A DNA stretch of 64,000 nt. Source: JANWYT01 sp034437555. GTDB lineage: Bacteria; Chloroflexota; Anaerolineae; Aggregatilineales; Phototrophicaceae. Both the position numbers and the translations under genes were made by a program. A model generated the notes under the pieces. The model saw only the letters and a list, made by a program, of their open reading frames with translations, searched no databases and was not told the DNA's origin. Below, piece after piece: positions 37,140 to 44,669 of this stretch. Position 1 is the stretch's first letter; every line of letters starts with the position of its first letter. The DNA is taken from the NCBI GenBank assembly GCA_034437555.1, contig DAOTTQ010000070.1:49071-113070 (forward strand). Direction: 5' to 3'.

Positions 37140-37964
37140 TTATTGGCTGTTAAAAATAGTGCCTGCGCCGTTAAGGGCGTTGACGATGGGTGTTTGAATG
37201 CGTCCGTCTGCAATAATCACACGCCCCACACCGCCGTTAATGGCTTCTTGTGCGCCAAGCACTTTACGTTTCATGCGCCCTTGCGCCCACCCCAACGCCG
37301 TCTCTAATTGGGCGCGTCCGACGGTGTTCACTAGGCTACTCTCATCTGGGTATTGGCGATACAGCCCGCGCACGTTGCTTAAAATAATCAGTTCGCTGGC
37401 GCAAATTGCCCCTGCGACGCTGGCACTGGCGCGGTCACCGTCCACGTTCAAATAGCCATCGGGGCTGGTTGCCATTGGCGAAATAACAGGCACTAAGCCC
37501 GCTTGGAGAGCCTCAAAAATGGGGTCTGCGTTTACGCTCGTAATGCTTCCGCTGTAGTCATCACGCACCACCACCACGCGCCCATTCACCACGCCCCGAA
37601 TCGCGCTTTTGCGTTCTCCTTGCAGGGCATCATGTACGCCAACGGCTGGCACACCCCGCGCATTTAACGCCTCACACAATTGCCCATTCACGCGGTTTAC
37701 TGCTTCCACATATAGCTCACGAATGATGGGGTCGGTGTAGCGTGATTCATGACCATTGGGCGAAACAATCGTTCTCACCTCAATACCGCGTTCTTCACAC
37801 AAGCGATTTACGGCATCACTAATGCCATGAAGCACCACAAGCGGGCGGGTTTGTGCCAGTACCACCAGGTCATTAATGCAGCGTTCCATATCTAGTCCTG
37901 CACCGCCACCCAGTTTAACGACCAAGATATTTTCTAAGCGAATTGCGTCTGCGATGTTGTTCAT
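37140..37964 (-). CDS. lysZ: LysW-aminoadipate kinase
   Basis: An amino-acid kinase related to ArgB that phosphorylates the side-chain carboxylate of LysW-bound aminoadipate. The glycine loop is VVKLGGGAG; further conserved parts are HGISDAVN, SPMATSPDGYLNVDGDRASA and VINGGVGR-like sequence near the end (AINGGVGRVIIADG). At 274 residues the length is standard. Its ATG shares one base with the TAA of lysY. Confidence 0.92.
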   Translation of the reverse strand: MNNIADAIRLENILVVKLGGGAGLDMERCINDLVVLAQTRPLVVLHGISDAVNRLCEERGIEVRTIVSPNGHESRYTDPIIRELYVEAVNRVNGQLCEALNARGVPAVGVHDALQGERKSAIRGVVNGRVVVVRDDYSGSITSVNADPIFEALQAGLVPVISPMATSPDGYLNVDGDRASASVAGAICASELIILSNVRGLYRQYPDESSLVNTVGRAQLETALGWAQGRMKRKVLGAQEAINGGVGRVIIADGRIQTPIVNALNGAGTIFNSQ

Positions 37965-38986
37965 TAGGGGTACACTCCAAAAAAGTCTAATCCAGCCGTC
38001 TCATCAAAACCACACATCAAGTTCATACACTGTACTGCGCTGCCCGCCGCCCCTTTGCCAAGATTGTCTAGGGCAGCGACAACCACCAAATGCGTGCCGT
38101 CCTCGTCTAGCTCAAAACCAATATCACAGAAGTTTGTGCCTGCCACAATGCGCGGTTCTGGCAAACGATGTAAACCCGTTTTACTACTTACCAAGCGGAT
38201 AAACGGCTCGTTTTTATATGCCCCACGATAGGCTTTCCAAATGTCTTTTTCTGTAGCTTTAGCCGTCAAGTAGCAATGCGCCGTTAAGTGAATCCCGCGA
38301 ATCATTTCAATTGCTGTTACAGCAAAATGCACTTTCACACCACCCAAAATCATTTTTACTTCTGCCATGTGGCGGTGACCTGTGGGGCTATAGACGCGCA
38401 CCGCACCGCTACGGATGGGGTGATGAGAGCCTGCGTTCACCGATTGTCCGCCTTCGGATGACCCCACTTTTAGCTCGATGCTGGCGTGGTCTAGCAAACC
38501 TGCACGCACTAAAGGCAAGAGTGCTAGGTTGACTGTGGTAGCGTTGCACCCTACCCCACTGGCAAATTTTGCCCCCTGTAATTGGTCACGGCGCACTTCG
38601 GGCAAGCCATAAATAAAGCGATTTAACCACTCTGGCGCGGGGTGCGCTTCGCCATAATAGCGTTGGTATTCGGCGGGGTCGTCTAAGCGAAAGTCTGCCG
38701 AGAGGTCAATCACAACGGGCGCAAGCGCGGCATAGCGTGCAATGTCTTTTGCCACCGTGCCATGTGGCAGTGCTGTAAAAAGCACATCACAAGGCTGTAA
38801 AGCATCGGGGTGAATAAACTGCAAATCACTTACTTTTCTAAAATGCGGATGTACGGCATACACATATTGCCCCACGTATTCACGGCTGGTAATTTGGGTC
38901 ACTTGGGCGTTAGGGTGACGATGAAGCAGGCGCAAAAGTTCGCCCCCTGTGTAACCGCTTCCCCCAATAATTGCAACGTTGAGCAT
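37964..38986 (-). CDS. lysY: LysW-aminoadipyl phosphate reductase
   Basis: An NADPH-dependent reductase related to ArgC that makes the LysW-bound semialdehyde. The Rossmann start is VAIIGGSGYTGGELLRLL; the catalytic Cys is in SGVGCNATTVNLAL, followed by ELKVGSSEGGQSVNAGSHHPIR, the LysY-type form of this region, and SPTGHRHMAEV. I chose ATG 38986 (340 residues), preceded by GAAGGAAG, instead of the longer frame to 39019, which would overlap lysX. Confidence 0.92.
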   Translation of the reverse strand: MLNVAIIGGSGYTGGELLRLLHRHPNAQVTQITSREYVGQYVYAVHPHFRKVSDLQFIHPDALQPCDVLFTALPHGTVAKDIARYAALAPVVIDLSADFRLDDPAEYQRYYGEAHPAPEWLNRFIYGLPEVRRDQLQGAKFASGVGCNATTVNLALLPLVRAGLLDHASIELKVGSSEGGQSVNAGSHHPIRSGAVRVYSPTGHRHMAEVKMILGGVKVHFAVTAIEMIRGIHLTAHCYLTAKATEKDIWKAYRGAYKNEPFIRLVSSKTGLHRLPEPRIVAGTNFCDIGFELDEDGTHLVVVAALDNLGKGAAGSAVQCMNLMCGFDETAGLDFFGVYP

Positions 38987-39012
38987 CTTTCTTCCTTCTG
39001 TAAGGGCGTGTT

Positions 39013-39903
39013 TTAGCACGTTGGCGATGCGGTTTCGGATACAAAAGACAGCACATAGCGCACCACTTCTTGGGCAATATTTACGCCTGTGGGTGTGCTA
39101 CTGTTTCTAAATTCCATCGTGTGGTTAATTTCGTTAATCAGCAGTTCGCCAGAGGGTGTTTCAAAAACATCCATCGCCAGCACACCACCGCCCACCGCAC
39201 GCGCTGCCTTAATACACAGGTGATTCAGGGCTTCGGTGACGGGGCAATTAGTAGCAACGCCACCGCGAGCCGTGTTCGTTATCCAGTGAGGGGATGTGCG
39301 ATAAATGGCGCATATCGTGCGGTCTCCTACCACAAAAGCGCGAATGTCACGCCCGCCTTTTTCAACATAGGCTTGGGCATAATAAGTATGGTGATGATAA
39401 TCCCCCAGCACTTGGCGATGTTCGATGATGGCTTCTGCACTTTCGCGGTCATTTACTTTAGCTAATAGTCGCCCCCATGAGCCAGTAACGGGTTTCATCA
39501 CAGCCGGATAGCCCAAATTTTCAATAGCTTGGATGGCACTTTCGTCTGTAAAGGCAACGCGGGCTTGGGGCTGTGGGATGTTGTGTTGGGCAAGGTGAAG
39601 CGTGGTAAGGAGTTTATCGGAGCAAATGCTGGCGGTGTGATAACTGTTGACGGTGGGAATCCCCCAAGCGTTCAAGATGGCTTGGGCATACATACCGCGT
39701 GAGGTACTTACGCAACGCTCAAAGACCACGCCATACGCGCTCCATGCCACCCCATTAGGGGCAAGCTGTTGTGCGCCTTGCGTTAGGTCAAAGTTAAGGT
39801 TGCGGTCTAGCATAACATCCACTGTCACGCCTTGCGCTTCAAACTCACTAATGAGCAATTTTTCTTCGGGACGAATGAGGGTAACAAGCATTCCAACGCG
39901 CAT
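39013..39903 (-). CDS. lysX: Alpha-aminoadipate-LysW ligase
   Basis: An ATP-grasp ligase that attaches aminoadipate to the C-terminal Glu of LysW. VGMLVTLIRPEEKLLISEFE opens the protein; GYPAVMKPVTGSWGRLLAKV carries the ATP-binding Lys; GELLINEINHTMEFRNSS holds the metal-binding Glu and Asn. At 296 residues it is normal. I chose ATG 39903, 5 bases after lysW, over the TTG at 39921. It is the second gene of the operon. Confidence 0.92.
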   Translation of the reverse strand: MRVGMLVTLIRPEEKLLISEFEAQGVTVDVMLDRNLNFDLTQGAQQLAPNGVAWSAYGVVFERCVSTSRGMYAQAILNAWGIPTVNSYHTASICSDKLLTTLHLAQHNIPQPQARVAFTDESAIQAIENLGYPAVMKPVTGSWGRLLAKVNDRESAEAIIEHRQVLGDYHHHTYYAQAYVEKGGRDIRAFVVGDRTICAIYRTSPHWITNTARGGVATNCPVTEALNHLCIKAARAVGGGVLAMDVFETPSGELLINEINHTMEFRNSSTPTGVNIAQEVVRYVLSFVSETASPTC

Positions 39904-39908
39904 AATTT

Positions 39909-40085
39909 TTATTCGCCCCAATCTTCTTCAACTTCGGGCGCAAGCTCTACCTGAAGGGGTGACAAACTGATAATTTCTAATTCTGTGCCACAGTCGGCGC
40001 ACGCCAACAATTCATTAAGCATTACGCCATCGGGCAAGCGCACATCGGCATCACAGGTGGGGCAAAGAACGTTTTGGTTAGTCAT
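39909..40085 (-). CDS. lysW: Amino-group carrier protein LysW
   Basis: A 58-residue acidic carrier protein that protects the amino group of aminoadipate and presents intermediates to LysX, Z, Y, J and K. It has two zinc-binding pairs, CPTCD and CADCG, and ends in the defining EEDWGE, whose last Glu accepts the substrate. A strong GAGGAG precedes ATG 40085. The longer frame to 40190 runs through the leader terminator and is not real. It is the first gene of the nine-gene operon, behind the attenuator-like leader at 40128-40529. Confidence 0.95.
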   Translation of the reverse strand: MTNQNVLCPTCDADVRLPDGVMLNELLACADCGTELEIISLSPLQVELAPEVEEDWGE

Positions 40086-40127
40086 GTTGTGTTTCTCCTC
40101 TTGATGATATTCACGAAAAAAATAGAT

Positions 40128-40217
40128 AAAAAAACCGCCACCCGTGTATCTTCGGATGGCGGTTCGTTGATGCTTTCTTGTAGAAGGCAACGCAACACTT
40201 TACCAGTCGATACACAG
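40128..40217 (-). terminator. Second leader terminator with a competing upstream segment, before lysW
   Basis: On the minus strand AACCGCCATCC (40164-40154) pairs with GGGTGGCGGTT (40143-40133), 11 pairs including one G-U, with a 10-base loop and a run of seven T (40134-40128). It ends 43 bases before the lysW start. CTGTGTATC (40217-40209), inside the second leader frame, can pair with GATACACGG (40150-40142) in the loop and right arm, with eight Watson-Crick pairs and one G-U. That pairing would compete with the terminator. Confidence 0.7.
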
Positions 40218-40274
40218 TCGTAGGATGTAAGGCTTCTTATTCTTCTTTGACTTTGGTTCGTTAGTATAGTGCAT
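40200..40274 (-). CDS. Lysine-rich leader peptide 2 of the lysine operon
   Basis: A 24-codon frame from ATG 40274, or 34 codons from ATG 40304, containing PKSKKNKKPY: five lysine codons within seven. It ends 36 bases before the second terminator. The segment able to disrupt that terminator lies in its last codons (40217-40209), 16 bases past the last lysine codon, so it is free if a ribosome stalls on lysine and covered if it reaches the stop. The ribosome-binding site is weak (AGAAAGAAG). Function is inferred from this geometry. Confidence 0.55.
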   Translation of the reverse strand: MHYTNEPKSKKNKKPYILRLCIDW

Positions 40275-40325
40275 TGTATATTGTCTTCTTTCTAGCTGAT
40301 TCATTATGTACGATGGGCAACAAGC

Positions 40326-40407
40326 AAAAAAAAACCGCCTATTCGGGCGGTTTTCTATTTGCTCATTTGGTGATGCTCATGTCATCAGTAAACGAAAACA
40401 GCCCGAA
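40326..40407 (-). terminator. First leader attenuator: antiterminator arm and terminator
   Basis: On the minus strand AAAACCGCC (40354-40346) pairs with GGCGGTTTT (40339-40331) across a 6-base loop, with T continuing to 40326. Upstream, TTCGGGCTGTTTTC (40407-40394) matches the complement of GAAAACCGCCCGAA (40355-40342) at 13 of 14 positions, so it can sequester the left terminator arm. It begins 3 bases after the stop of leader peptide 1. This is the layout of amino-acid attenuators. Confidence 0.75.
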
Positions 40408-40409
40408 CT

Positions 40410-40460
40410 TTAGGTTGGGTTCTGCTTCTTCGCCTTCTTGCTGATGAATTTATTGAACAT
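40410..40460 (-). CDS. Lysine-rich leader peptide 1 of the lysine operon
   Basis: A 16-codon frame encoding MFNKFISKKAKKQNPT: five lysines, four of them in KKAKK. AAAAGG lies about 10 bases upstream of the ATG, and the predicted transcript start lies about 34 bases upstream. Stalling at the KKAKK codons would leave the antiterminator arm (from 40407) exposed; finishing at the stop would cover it. It was too short for routine gene calling. Confidence 0.65.
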   Translation of the reverse strand: MFNKFISKKAKKQNPT

Positions 40461-40500
40461 CGTTATTTTGCCTTTTGGGTTGTTTATTGACAACAGGGTA

Positions 40501-40529
40501 AGATTAACGCGCCTTTTGACATTTGTCAA
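40501..40529 (-). promoter_or_regulatory. Promoter of the lysine operon leader
   Basis: On the minus strand TTGACA (40529-40524), a 17-base spacer and TAATCT (40506-40501) form a near-consensus sigma-70-type promoter. It lies just after the stop of the phosphoesterase gene and directs transcription through both leader peptides into lysW. Confidence 0.75.
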
Positions 40530-40549
40530 GGGATTGGCTAAACGAATTT

Positions 40550-41275
40550 TTAACCTGCCCCATCGCGCAACATTTGGGCAAATTCAGCAGGCATCTGGCT
40601 GGCTTCTATGGCGAGGGCTGCACGTTCAATATCATACGCCACGCGGATAAAGTCTACCTTTAGCTCGCGCCCCTGCGCTTCTAGTACCACGTAGCCTGCG
40701 CGATTGTCTTTGTCTTTAGGCTTGCCCACACTGCCTGCATTGATCAGATGGCGGCCACTGGGCAACACACGATAATAAGGCAAGTGGGTGTGACCACACA
40801 CCATCACATCCGCTTCTACACCATCAAAAATACGCTCTAGGCTTTCGTCTGTACGGTCAATGTAAAGGTATTCATTAACTTTGCGTGGGCTACCGTGTAC
40901 CAACAGCACCCTTAAATCGCCTAGTATAAACGAGATATGGGCGGGCAAAGCGCGTAAAAAGGTTTTATTTTCTCGGGTGGTGTGGGCATTTGACCACGCA
41001 ATAGAGCGTTTGCCACGCGCTTCTTCTGTGTCCGTTTTATAGGCGCACCCACAATCATCGCTATCATGTCCCACGCCCAAATCATAATTGCCCATCAGGG
41101 TTGGGATAGCGCGTCGTTGAATTAACTCGATGACTTCGTTGGGCGTTACGCCATAGCCCACCAAATCGCCCAAGCAAGACAGGTTTGCCAGTTGGCGTTG
41201 GTCGATGTCCGCAAGGACAGTCTCAAGAGCAGGAAGATTAGCGTGAATATCACCAAAAATAGTGGCTTGTTGCAT
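40550..41275 (-). CDS. Metallophosphoesterase (calcineurin-like)
   Basis: A 241-residue dinuclear-metal phosphoesterase: FGDIHANLPAL, CLGDLVGYG, MGNYD (Tyr in place of the usual His of GNHD), VHGSPR and CGHTHLP. Related small proteins act as phosphodiesterases or protein phosphatases of broad range. There is no signal peptide, so it is cytosolic. A GGGGGG stretch precedes the ATG. It is divergent from the ATP-grasp cluster; the region between holds repeats. The substrate cannot be named. Confidence 0.85.
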   Translation of the reverse strand: MQQATIFGDIHANLPALETVLADIDQRQLANLSCLGDLVGYGVTPNEVIELIQRRAIPTLMGNYDLGVGHDSDDCGCAYKTDTEEARGKRSIAWSNAHTTRENKTFLRALPAHISFILGDLRVLLVHGSPRKVNEYLYIDRTDESLERIFDGVEADVMVCGHTHLPYYRVLPSGRHLINAGSVGKPKDKDNRAGYVVLEAQGRELKVDFIRVAYDIERAALAIEASQMPAEFAQMLRDGAG

Positions 41276-41296
41276 GATGCCCCCCCAAAAATGTGT

Positions 41297-41349
41297 AAAG
41301 GTTAAGCGTAACCTTTCAAAAAGAAAACGCCTTTAAGCTAACGTTAAGC
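41297..41349. promoter_or_regulatory. Palindrome and three TTAAGC repeats upstream of the ATP-grasp cluster
   Basis: AAAGGTTA-AGCG-TAACCTTT (41297-41316) is a perfect inverted repeat. TTAAGC occurs at 41302-41307, 41333-41338 and 41344-41349, twice as GTTAAGC. They lie 28 bases or more upstream of the putative -35 box of the ATP-grasp operon, a place suited to operator sites. Confidence 0.4.
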
Positions 41350-41376
41350 CTTATTCATAGAAAAACCCCAACAAAT

Positions 41377-41406
41377 TTGCCCAAACCGCCCAAAACAGGT
41401 TATATT
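41377..41406 (+). promoter_or_regulatory. Putative promoter of the ATP-grasp/subtilase cluster
   Basis: TTGCCC (41377-41382) and TATATT (41401-41406) are separated by 18 bases, 35 bases upstream of the first start codon. Confidence 0.5.
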
Positions 41407-41441
41407 GTGACTATCCACTTTTTAACGCAGGGGTTAATGCA

Positions 41442-42650
41442 ATGTCTAAAACCGTGTTATTTTTATCAAGCACCCATAAGGGTGATATCATGTTACAAAC
41501 GGCAAAAGAGCTAGGGTATCGGGTGCTGTTAATCACCGATGAAACCCAACGCCATGAGTCTTGGCCCTATGAACTCATTGATGAATTTTTTATCACCCCT
41601 GATTTTGCCAGATACCAAAATGTGATTAACACTGTAACCTATCTTGCGAGAGGGCGAAAAATAGACCTCATCTTGCCCCTTGATGAGTTTGAAGTGGAGC
41701 TAGTAGCCATTATCCGTGAACACATGCGTATTAGTGGGCTAGGCGTAAGCCAAATTAGACACTTTAGGGACAAGCTCACTATGCGTCAGCTTGCCCAAGA
41801 AGCTGGCATTCTTGTGCCACCGTTTACACGCATTGTCAACTATGATGAGCTACGCCACTACATGACCACCGTTAATCCGCCGTGGATGCTAAAGCCTCGT
41901 ATGGATGCTGGCTCGATGGGGATTCAAAAGACGCACGATAGCGAGCAAGTGTGGCGCACCCTAGAAAGCTTGGGCGATAAACAATCTTACTATTTGCTAG
42001 AGCAGTTTTTGCCCGGCAGTGTTTATCATGTTGATAGCGTGATATACAATGGCAAAGTGCAATTTAGAACAGTACAAGAATACGGCAAGCCCCCGTTTGA
42101 TACGTATCAGGGCGGTGGGGTATTTGATAGCCGTATGCTCCCCCGTGACCATGAAGAGGTTGCGGTCATGTCGGGGTTAAATGAGCAAGTCATCAAGGCG
42201 TTGGGGCTAAAAAATGGGGTAACGCACGCCGAATTTATCAAAACCCACGCGGACGGCAAATTTTATTTCTTAGAAATAGCGGCTCGCGTTGGGGGCGCAT
42301 ACATTAGTGATATGATAGACCATGCCACTGGCGTGAACTTGTGGCGTGAATGGATGAAGGTAGAACATGCCCTTTTAACGGGTGAGCCTTATAAAGCACC
42401 CAAAGCTAAAAATGTGTACGGCGGAATCTTGCTAACATTGGCAAAACAAGAATATCCCGACTTAAGCGCGTATAACGATAAAGAAGTGTCTTATAAAATC
42501 CCAAAACGCTATCACGCGGGGGTGATTATCACATCACCCAAACAAGAGCGCATGATAGAACTTGTGGAGCAATATAAAGAACGTTTTGTTCATGACTTTA
42601 TGACTTCTGCGAAGCCGATGGGCGCACAGCGCACAGGCTTAACAGGCTAA
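41442..42650 (+). CDS. ATP-grasp ligase, carbamoyl-phosphate-synthase-like
   Basis: First gene of an unusual cluster; 402 residues. The N-terminal Rossmann-like domain starts KTVLFLSSTHKGDIMLQTAKELG. The ATP-grasp core shows MRQLAQEAGILVPP, MLKPRMDAGSMGIQKT (ATP-binding Lys), YLLEQFLPGSVYHVDSVIYNGK, and the metal-binding FYFLEIAARVGGAYI with Glu in the expected place. Such enzymes join a carboxylate to an amine by way of an acyl phosphate. The substrate is unknown. AGGGG precedes the ATG. It is followed 9 bases later by a subtilase gene. Confidence 0.85.
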   Translation: MSKTVLFLSSTHKGDIMLQTAKELGYRVLLITDETQRHESWPYELIDEFFITPDFARYQNVINTVTYLARGRKIDLILPLDEFEVELVAIIREHMRISGLGVSQIRHFRDKLTMRQLAQEAGILVPPFTRIVNYDELRHYMTTVNPPWMLKPRMDAGSMGIQKTHDSEQVWRTLESLGDKQSYYLLEQFLPGSVYHVDSVIYNGKVQFRTVQEYGKPPFDTYQGGGVFDSRMLPRDHEEVAVMSGLNEQVIKALGLKNGVTHAEFIKTHADGKFYFLEIAARVGGAYISDMIDHATGVNLWREWMKVEHALLTGEPYKAPKAKNVYGGILLTLAKQEYPDLSAYNDKEVSYKIPKRYHAGVIITSPKQERMIELVEQYKERFVHDFMTSAKPMGAQRTGLTG

Positions 42651-42659
42651 AGGGTACTA

Positions 42660-43859
42660 ATGCACATTAAGTTTAAGTCAAACTATCCAAATTACCGCGC
42701 CAAACAGAACAACCTTTTGCCAACGCCACAGCGCGTTGATGCCGATGACAGCCTGCGTGGTGAAGGGGTAACCATTGCGTTTGTCGATTCAGGATTTTCG
42801 CGCCACCCTGATATTCAGGGGCGTGTGGTGGTTCATGCCGACTGTGGTACAAACCATGTGATAGAAACGCCCAATGTAGTAGAGGTTTCCCCTCTTTCGT
42901 GGCATGGGCAAATGACCAGCGTTATTGGCGCGGGCGATGGCACACTGTCGGGCGGGTTTTATCGTGGGATTGCCAGCCGTGCCAACCTTGTGTTGGTTAA
43001 AGTAAGTACCCCTGATGGACGCATTAAAGAACCCGACATTTTGCGCGGTTTGCGCTGGATTTATGACACACGCCATCGCTATAACGTAAAGGTTGTTAAC
43101 GTCAGTGTGGGCGGTGATGACGTAAGTAATGACCCCCATCATCCGCTTTATGTGATGGTTAAAAAGCTCACCCAAGCAGGCATTAACGTGGTGATAAGCG
43201 CGGGCAACGCCAATATGAACATGCTTGTTCCGCCTGCTTCTGCGTCACATGCCATCACGGTAGGGGGCTATGATGACAAAAACACCCCCAATGCCTCACA
43301 TTGGTCGCTGTTTCATCATAATTGGGGCAAGGCATACGATGGTATGCCCAAACCCAACCTCATTAGCGTGTCGGCTTGGTTGGCATCCCCTCTTCTGCCC
43401 GATTCGGCAACGGCAAAAGAGATTGCCGTATTAGCACGTTTACTAAAAGCAGAAACACATGCCGAAGCCATTCGCATATTAAAACAGGGCATTATTGCGC
43501 TTGACCTAAAAGCAATGGAACTAGAACAGAGTACCCTCAGCAAAGCCGAAGACAAGCTAGATGACGAAACCATCACCAAACTACAAGCACGCATTTATCA
43601 CCACAAAATCATTGATGAGCATCATCAGCACGTGGACGGCACGTCAGTTTCTGCGCCTATTGTCAGCGCGGTTATCGCTCAAATGGTACAGGTCAACCCG
43701 TCCCTAAGCCCTGAAGATGTCCGCGAGATTTTATCAAGTACCAGCGACCCCCTCCCCCACTTTTCTACAGAGAAGCAGGGCGCAGGCTTACTAAAGCCCA
43801 AACGTGCCGTACAAAAAGCACGTTTGGCGCAAGCAACACCTTTAACAGAACGCCACTAA
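42660..43859 (+). CDS. Leaderless subtilisin-like (S8) serine protease
   Basis: A 399-residue S8 protease with the full triad: Asp43 in AFVDSGFSRHPDI, His82 in LSWHGQMTSVIGAG and Ser329 in VDGTSVSAP; Asn183 in SAGNANMN is the oxyanion residue. It has no signal peptide and at most a 30-residue N-terminal extension, so it is probably cytosolic and not autoprocessed like secreted subtilases. A helical, charged insertion (about 240-320) lies just before the catalytic Ser. AAAGGG precedes the ATG; the gene is tightly packed between an ATP-grasp ligase and a hydrolase, suggesting it cleaves a product or a modified protein of this cluster. Confidence 0.88.
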   Translation: MHIKFKSNYPNYRAKQNNLLPTPQRVDADDSLRGEGVTIAFVDSGFSRHPDIQGRVVVHADCGTNHVIETPNVVEVSPLSWHGQMTSVIGAGDGTLSGGFYRGIASRANLVLVKVSTPDGRIKEPDILRGLRWIYDTRHRYNVKVVNVSVGGDDVSNDPHHPLYVMVKKLTQAGINVVISAGNANMNMLVPPASASHAITVGGYDDKNTPNASHWSLFHHNWGKAYDGMPKPNLISVSAWLASPLLPDSATAKEIAVLARLLKAETHAEAIRILKQGIIALDLKAMELEQSTLSKAEDKLDDETITKLQARIYHHKIIDEHHQHVDGTSVSAPIVSAVIAQMVQVNPSLSPEDVREILSSTSDPLPHFSTEKQGAGLLKPKRAVQKARLAQATPLTERH

Positions 43860-43875
43860 TGGAGGTAAACGCATC

Positions 43876-44595
43876 ATGAACAGAGAATATCATCGCTGGT
43901 ATAGCCCACGACTAGGGCGCGAAATGGATTTATTGGTTTTTGGGCATAGTGGGGCGCGTGTGATTGTGTTCCCAACGTCTAAGGGCAAGTTTTATGAGTG
44001 GGAAGACAGAGGCATGGTTGCTTCACTTTCGCACCAAATTAATAGTGGTCATCTACAGCTTTACTGTGTGGATAGTGTGGATGCCGAAAGCTGGTATTGT
44101 TGGTGGGCGCACCCCGGCGGACGGGCATGGCGACATCACCTGTATATGGAATACATTTACCACGAAGTGCTTAGCCTAAGCAATGTAAAAAACAGTAATC
44201 CCTTCTTGATGACGATGGGGGCAAGTTTAGGGGCGTTCCATGCCATGAGCTTTGGCTTGCACTATGCCCACAAAGTAGACCGCATTTTGGGCTTTAGCGG
44301 CTTATATGACATTCGAGGGTTTACCGATGGCTATACCGATAGCACCGTTTACCAATGGAATCCGATGGAATTTATCCCGAATGAAAATGACCCCGCACGC
44401 CTTGCAGCTCTACGCCACATTGATATTGTAATGGCAGGTGGCAAGGATGACCGCCTTGTTCACAGTTCACGCGCTCTTTCTGGCGCATTGTGGAGCAAAG
44501 GCATTGGCAATGCTTTCCGTGAGTGGGATGGCTGGTCACATGACTGGCAATATTGGGAAAAGATGATGCACCAATACATTAACGGGCATGATTAA
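43876..44595 (+). CDS. Alpha/beta hydrolase, putative esterase family
   Basis: A 239-residue cytosolic hydrolase related to esterase D / PF00756 proteins. The nucleophile elbow is MGASLGAFHAM; the acid is likely in MAGGKDDRL and the His in WDGWSHDWQYW. The start REYHRWYSPRLGREMDLLVFG is typical of a subgroup often found next to ATP-grasp genes. GGAGG precedes the ATG, 16 bases after the subtilase. It may hydrolyse an ester or peptide bond of the cluster's product. A small hairpin follows. Confidence 0.82.
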   Translation: MNREYHRWYSPRLGREMDLLVFGHSGARVIVFPTSKGKFYEWEDRGMVASLSHQINSGHLQLYCVDSVDAESWYCWWAHPGGRAWRHHLYMEYIYHEVLSLSNVKNSNPFLMTMGASLGAFHAMSFGLHYAHKVDRILGFSGLYDIRGFTDGYTDSTVYQWNPMEFIPNENDPARLAALRHIDIVMAGGKDDRLVHSSRALSGALWSKGIGNAFREWDGWSHDWQYWEKMMHQYINGHD

Positions 44596-44605
44596 AAGCG
44601 ACACT

Positions 44606-44627
44606 TGGGGCTAAATACCCCATTTTT
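44606..44627 (+). terminator. Weak hairpin with T-run inside the ATP-grasp cluster
   Basis: TGGGG (44606-44610) and CCCCA (44618-44622) are followed by TTTTT. The stem is only 5 pairs, so it may attenuate rather than end transcription between the esterase and the second ATP-grasp gene. Confidence 0.35.
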
Positions 44628-44669
44628 AACCCTAATGGGCTTTACTACATAACGAGAGGATAAGAAATA

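Noticed and set aside
39909..40190. 93-codon version of LysW
   Set aside because: Needs a TTG start and would translate through the terminator hairpin and T-run; the 58-residue form has a strong GAGGAG site and the expected length.
40326..40358. First leader hairpin as the plain terminator of the phosphoesterase gene
   Set aside because: It lies about 190 bases beyond that stop, and a near-consensus promoter sits between them; a double role cannot be fully excluded.
40353..40449. Second frame overlapping leader peptide 1, reading on to an ATCACCAAATGA end
   Set aside because: It has no ATG, GTG or TTG start after its preceding stop, and no ribosome-binding site.
40086..40549. Lysine (L-box) riboswitch in the lysW leader
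   Set aside because: No five-helix L-box core could be traced; the lysine-rich frames and paired terminators explain the region better.
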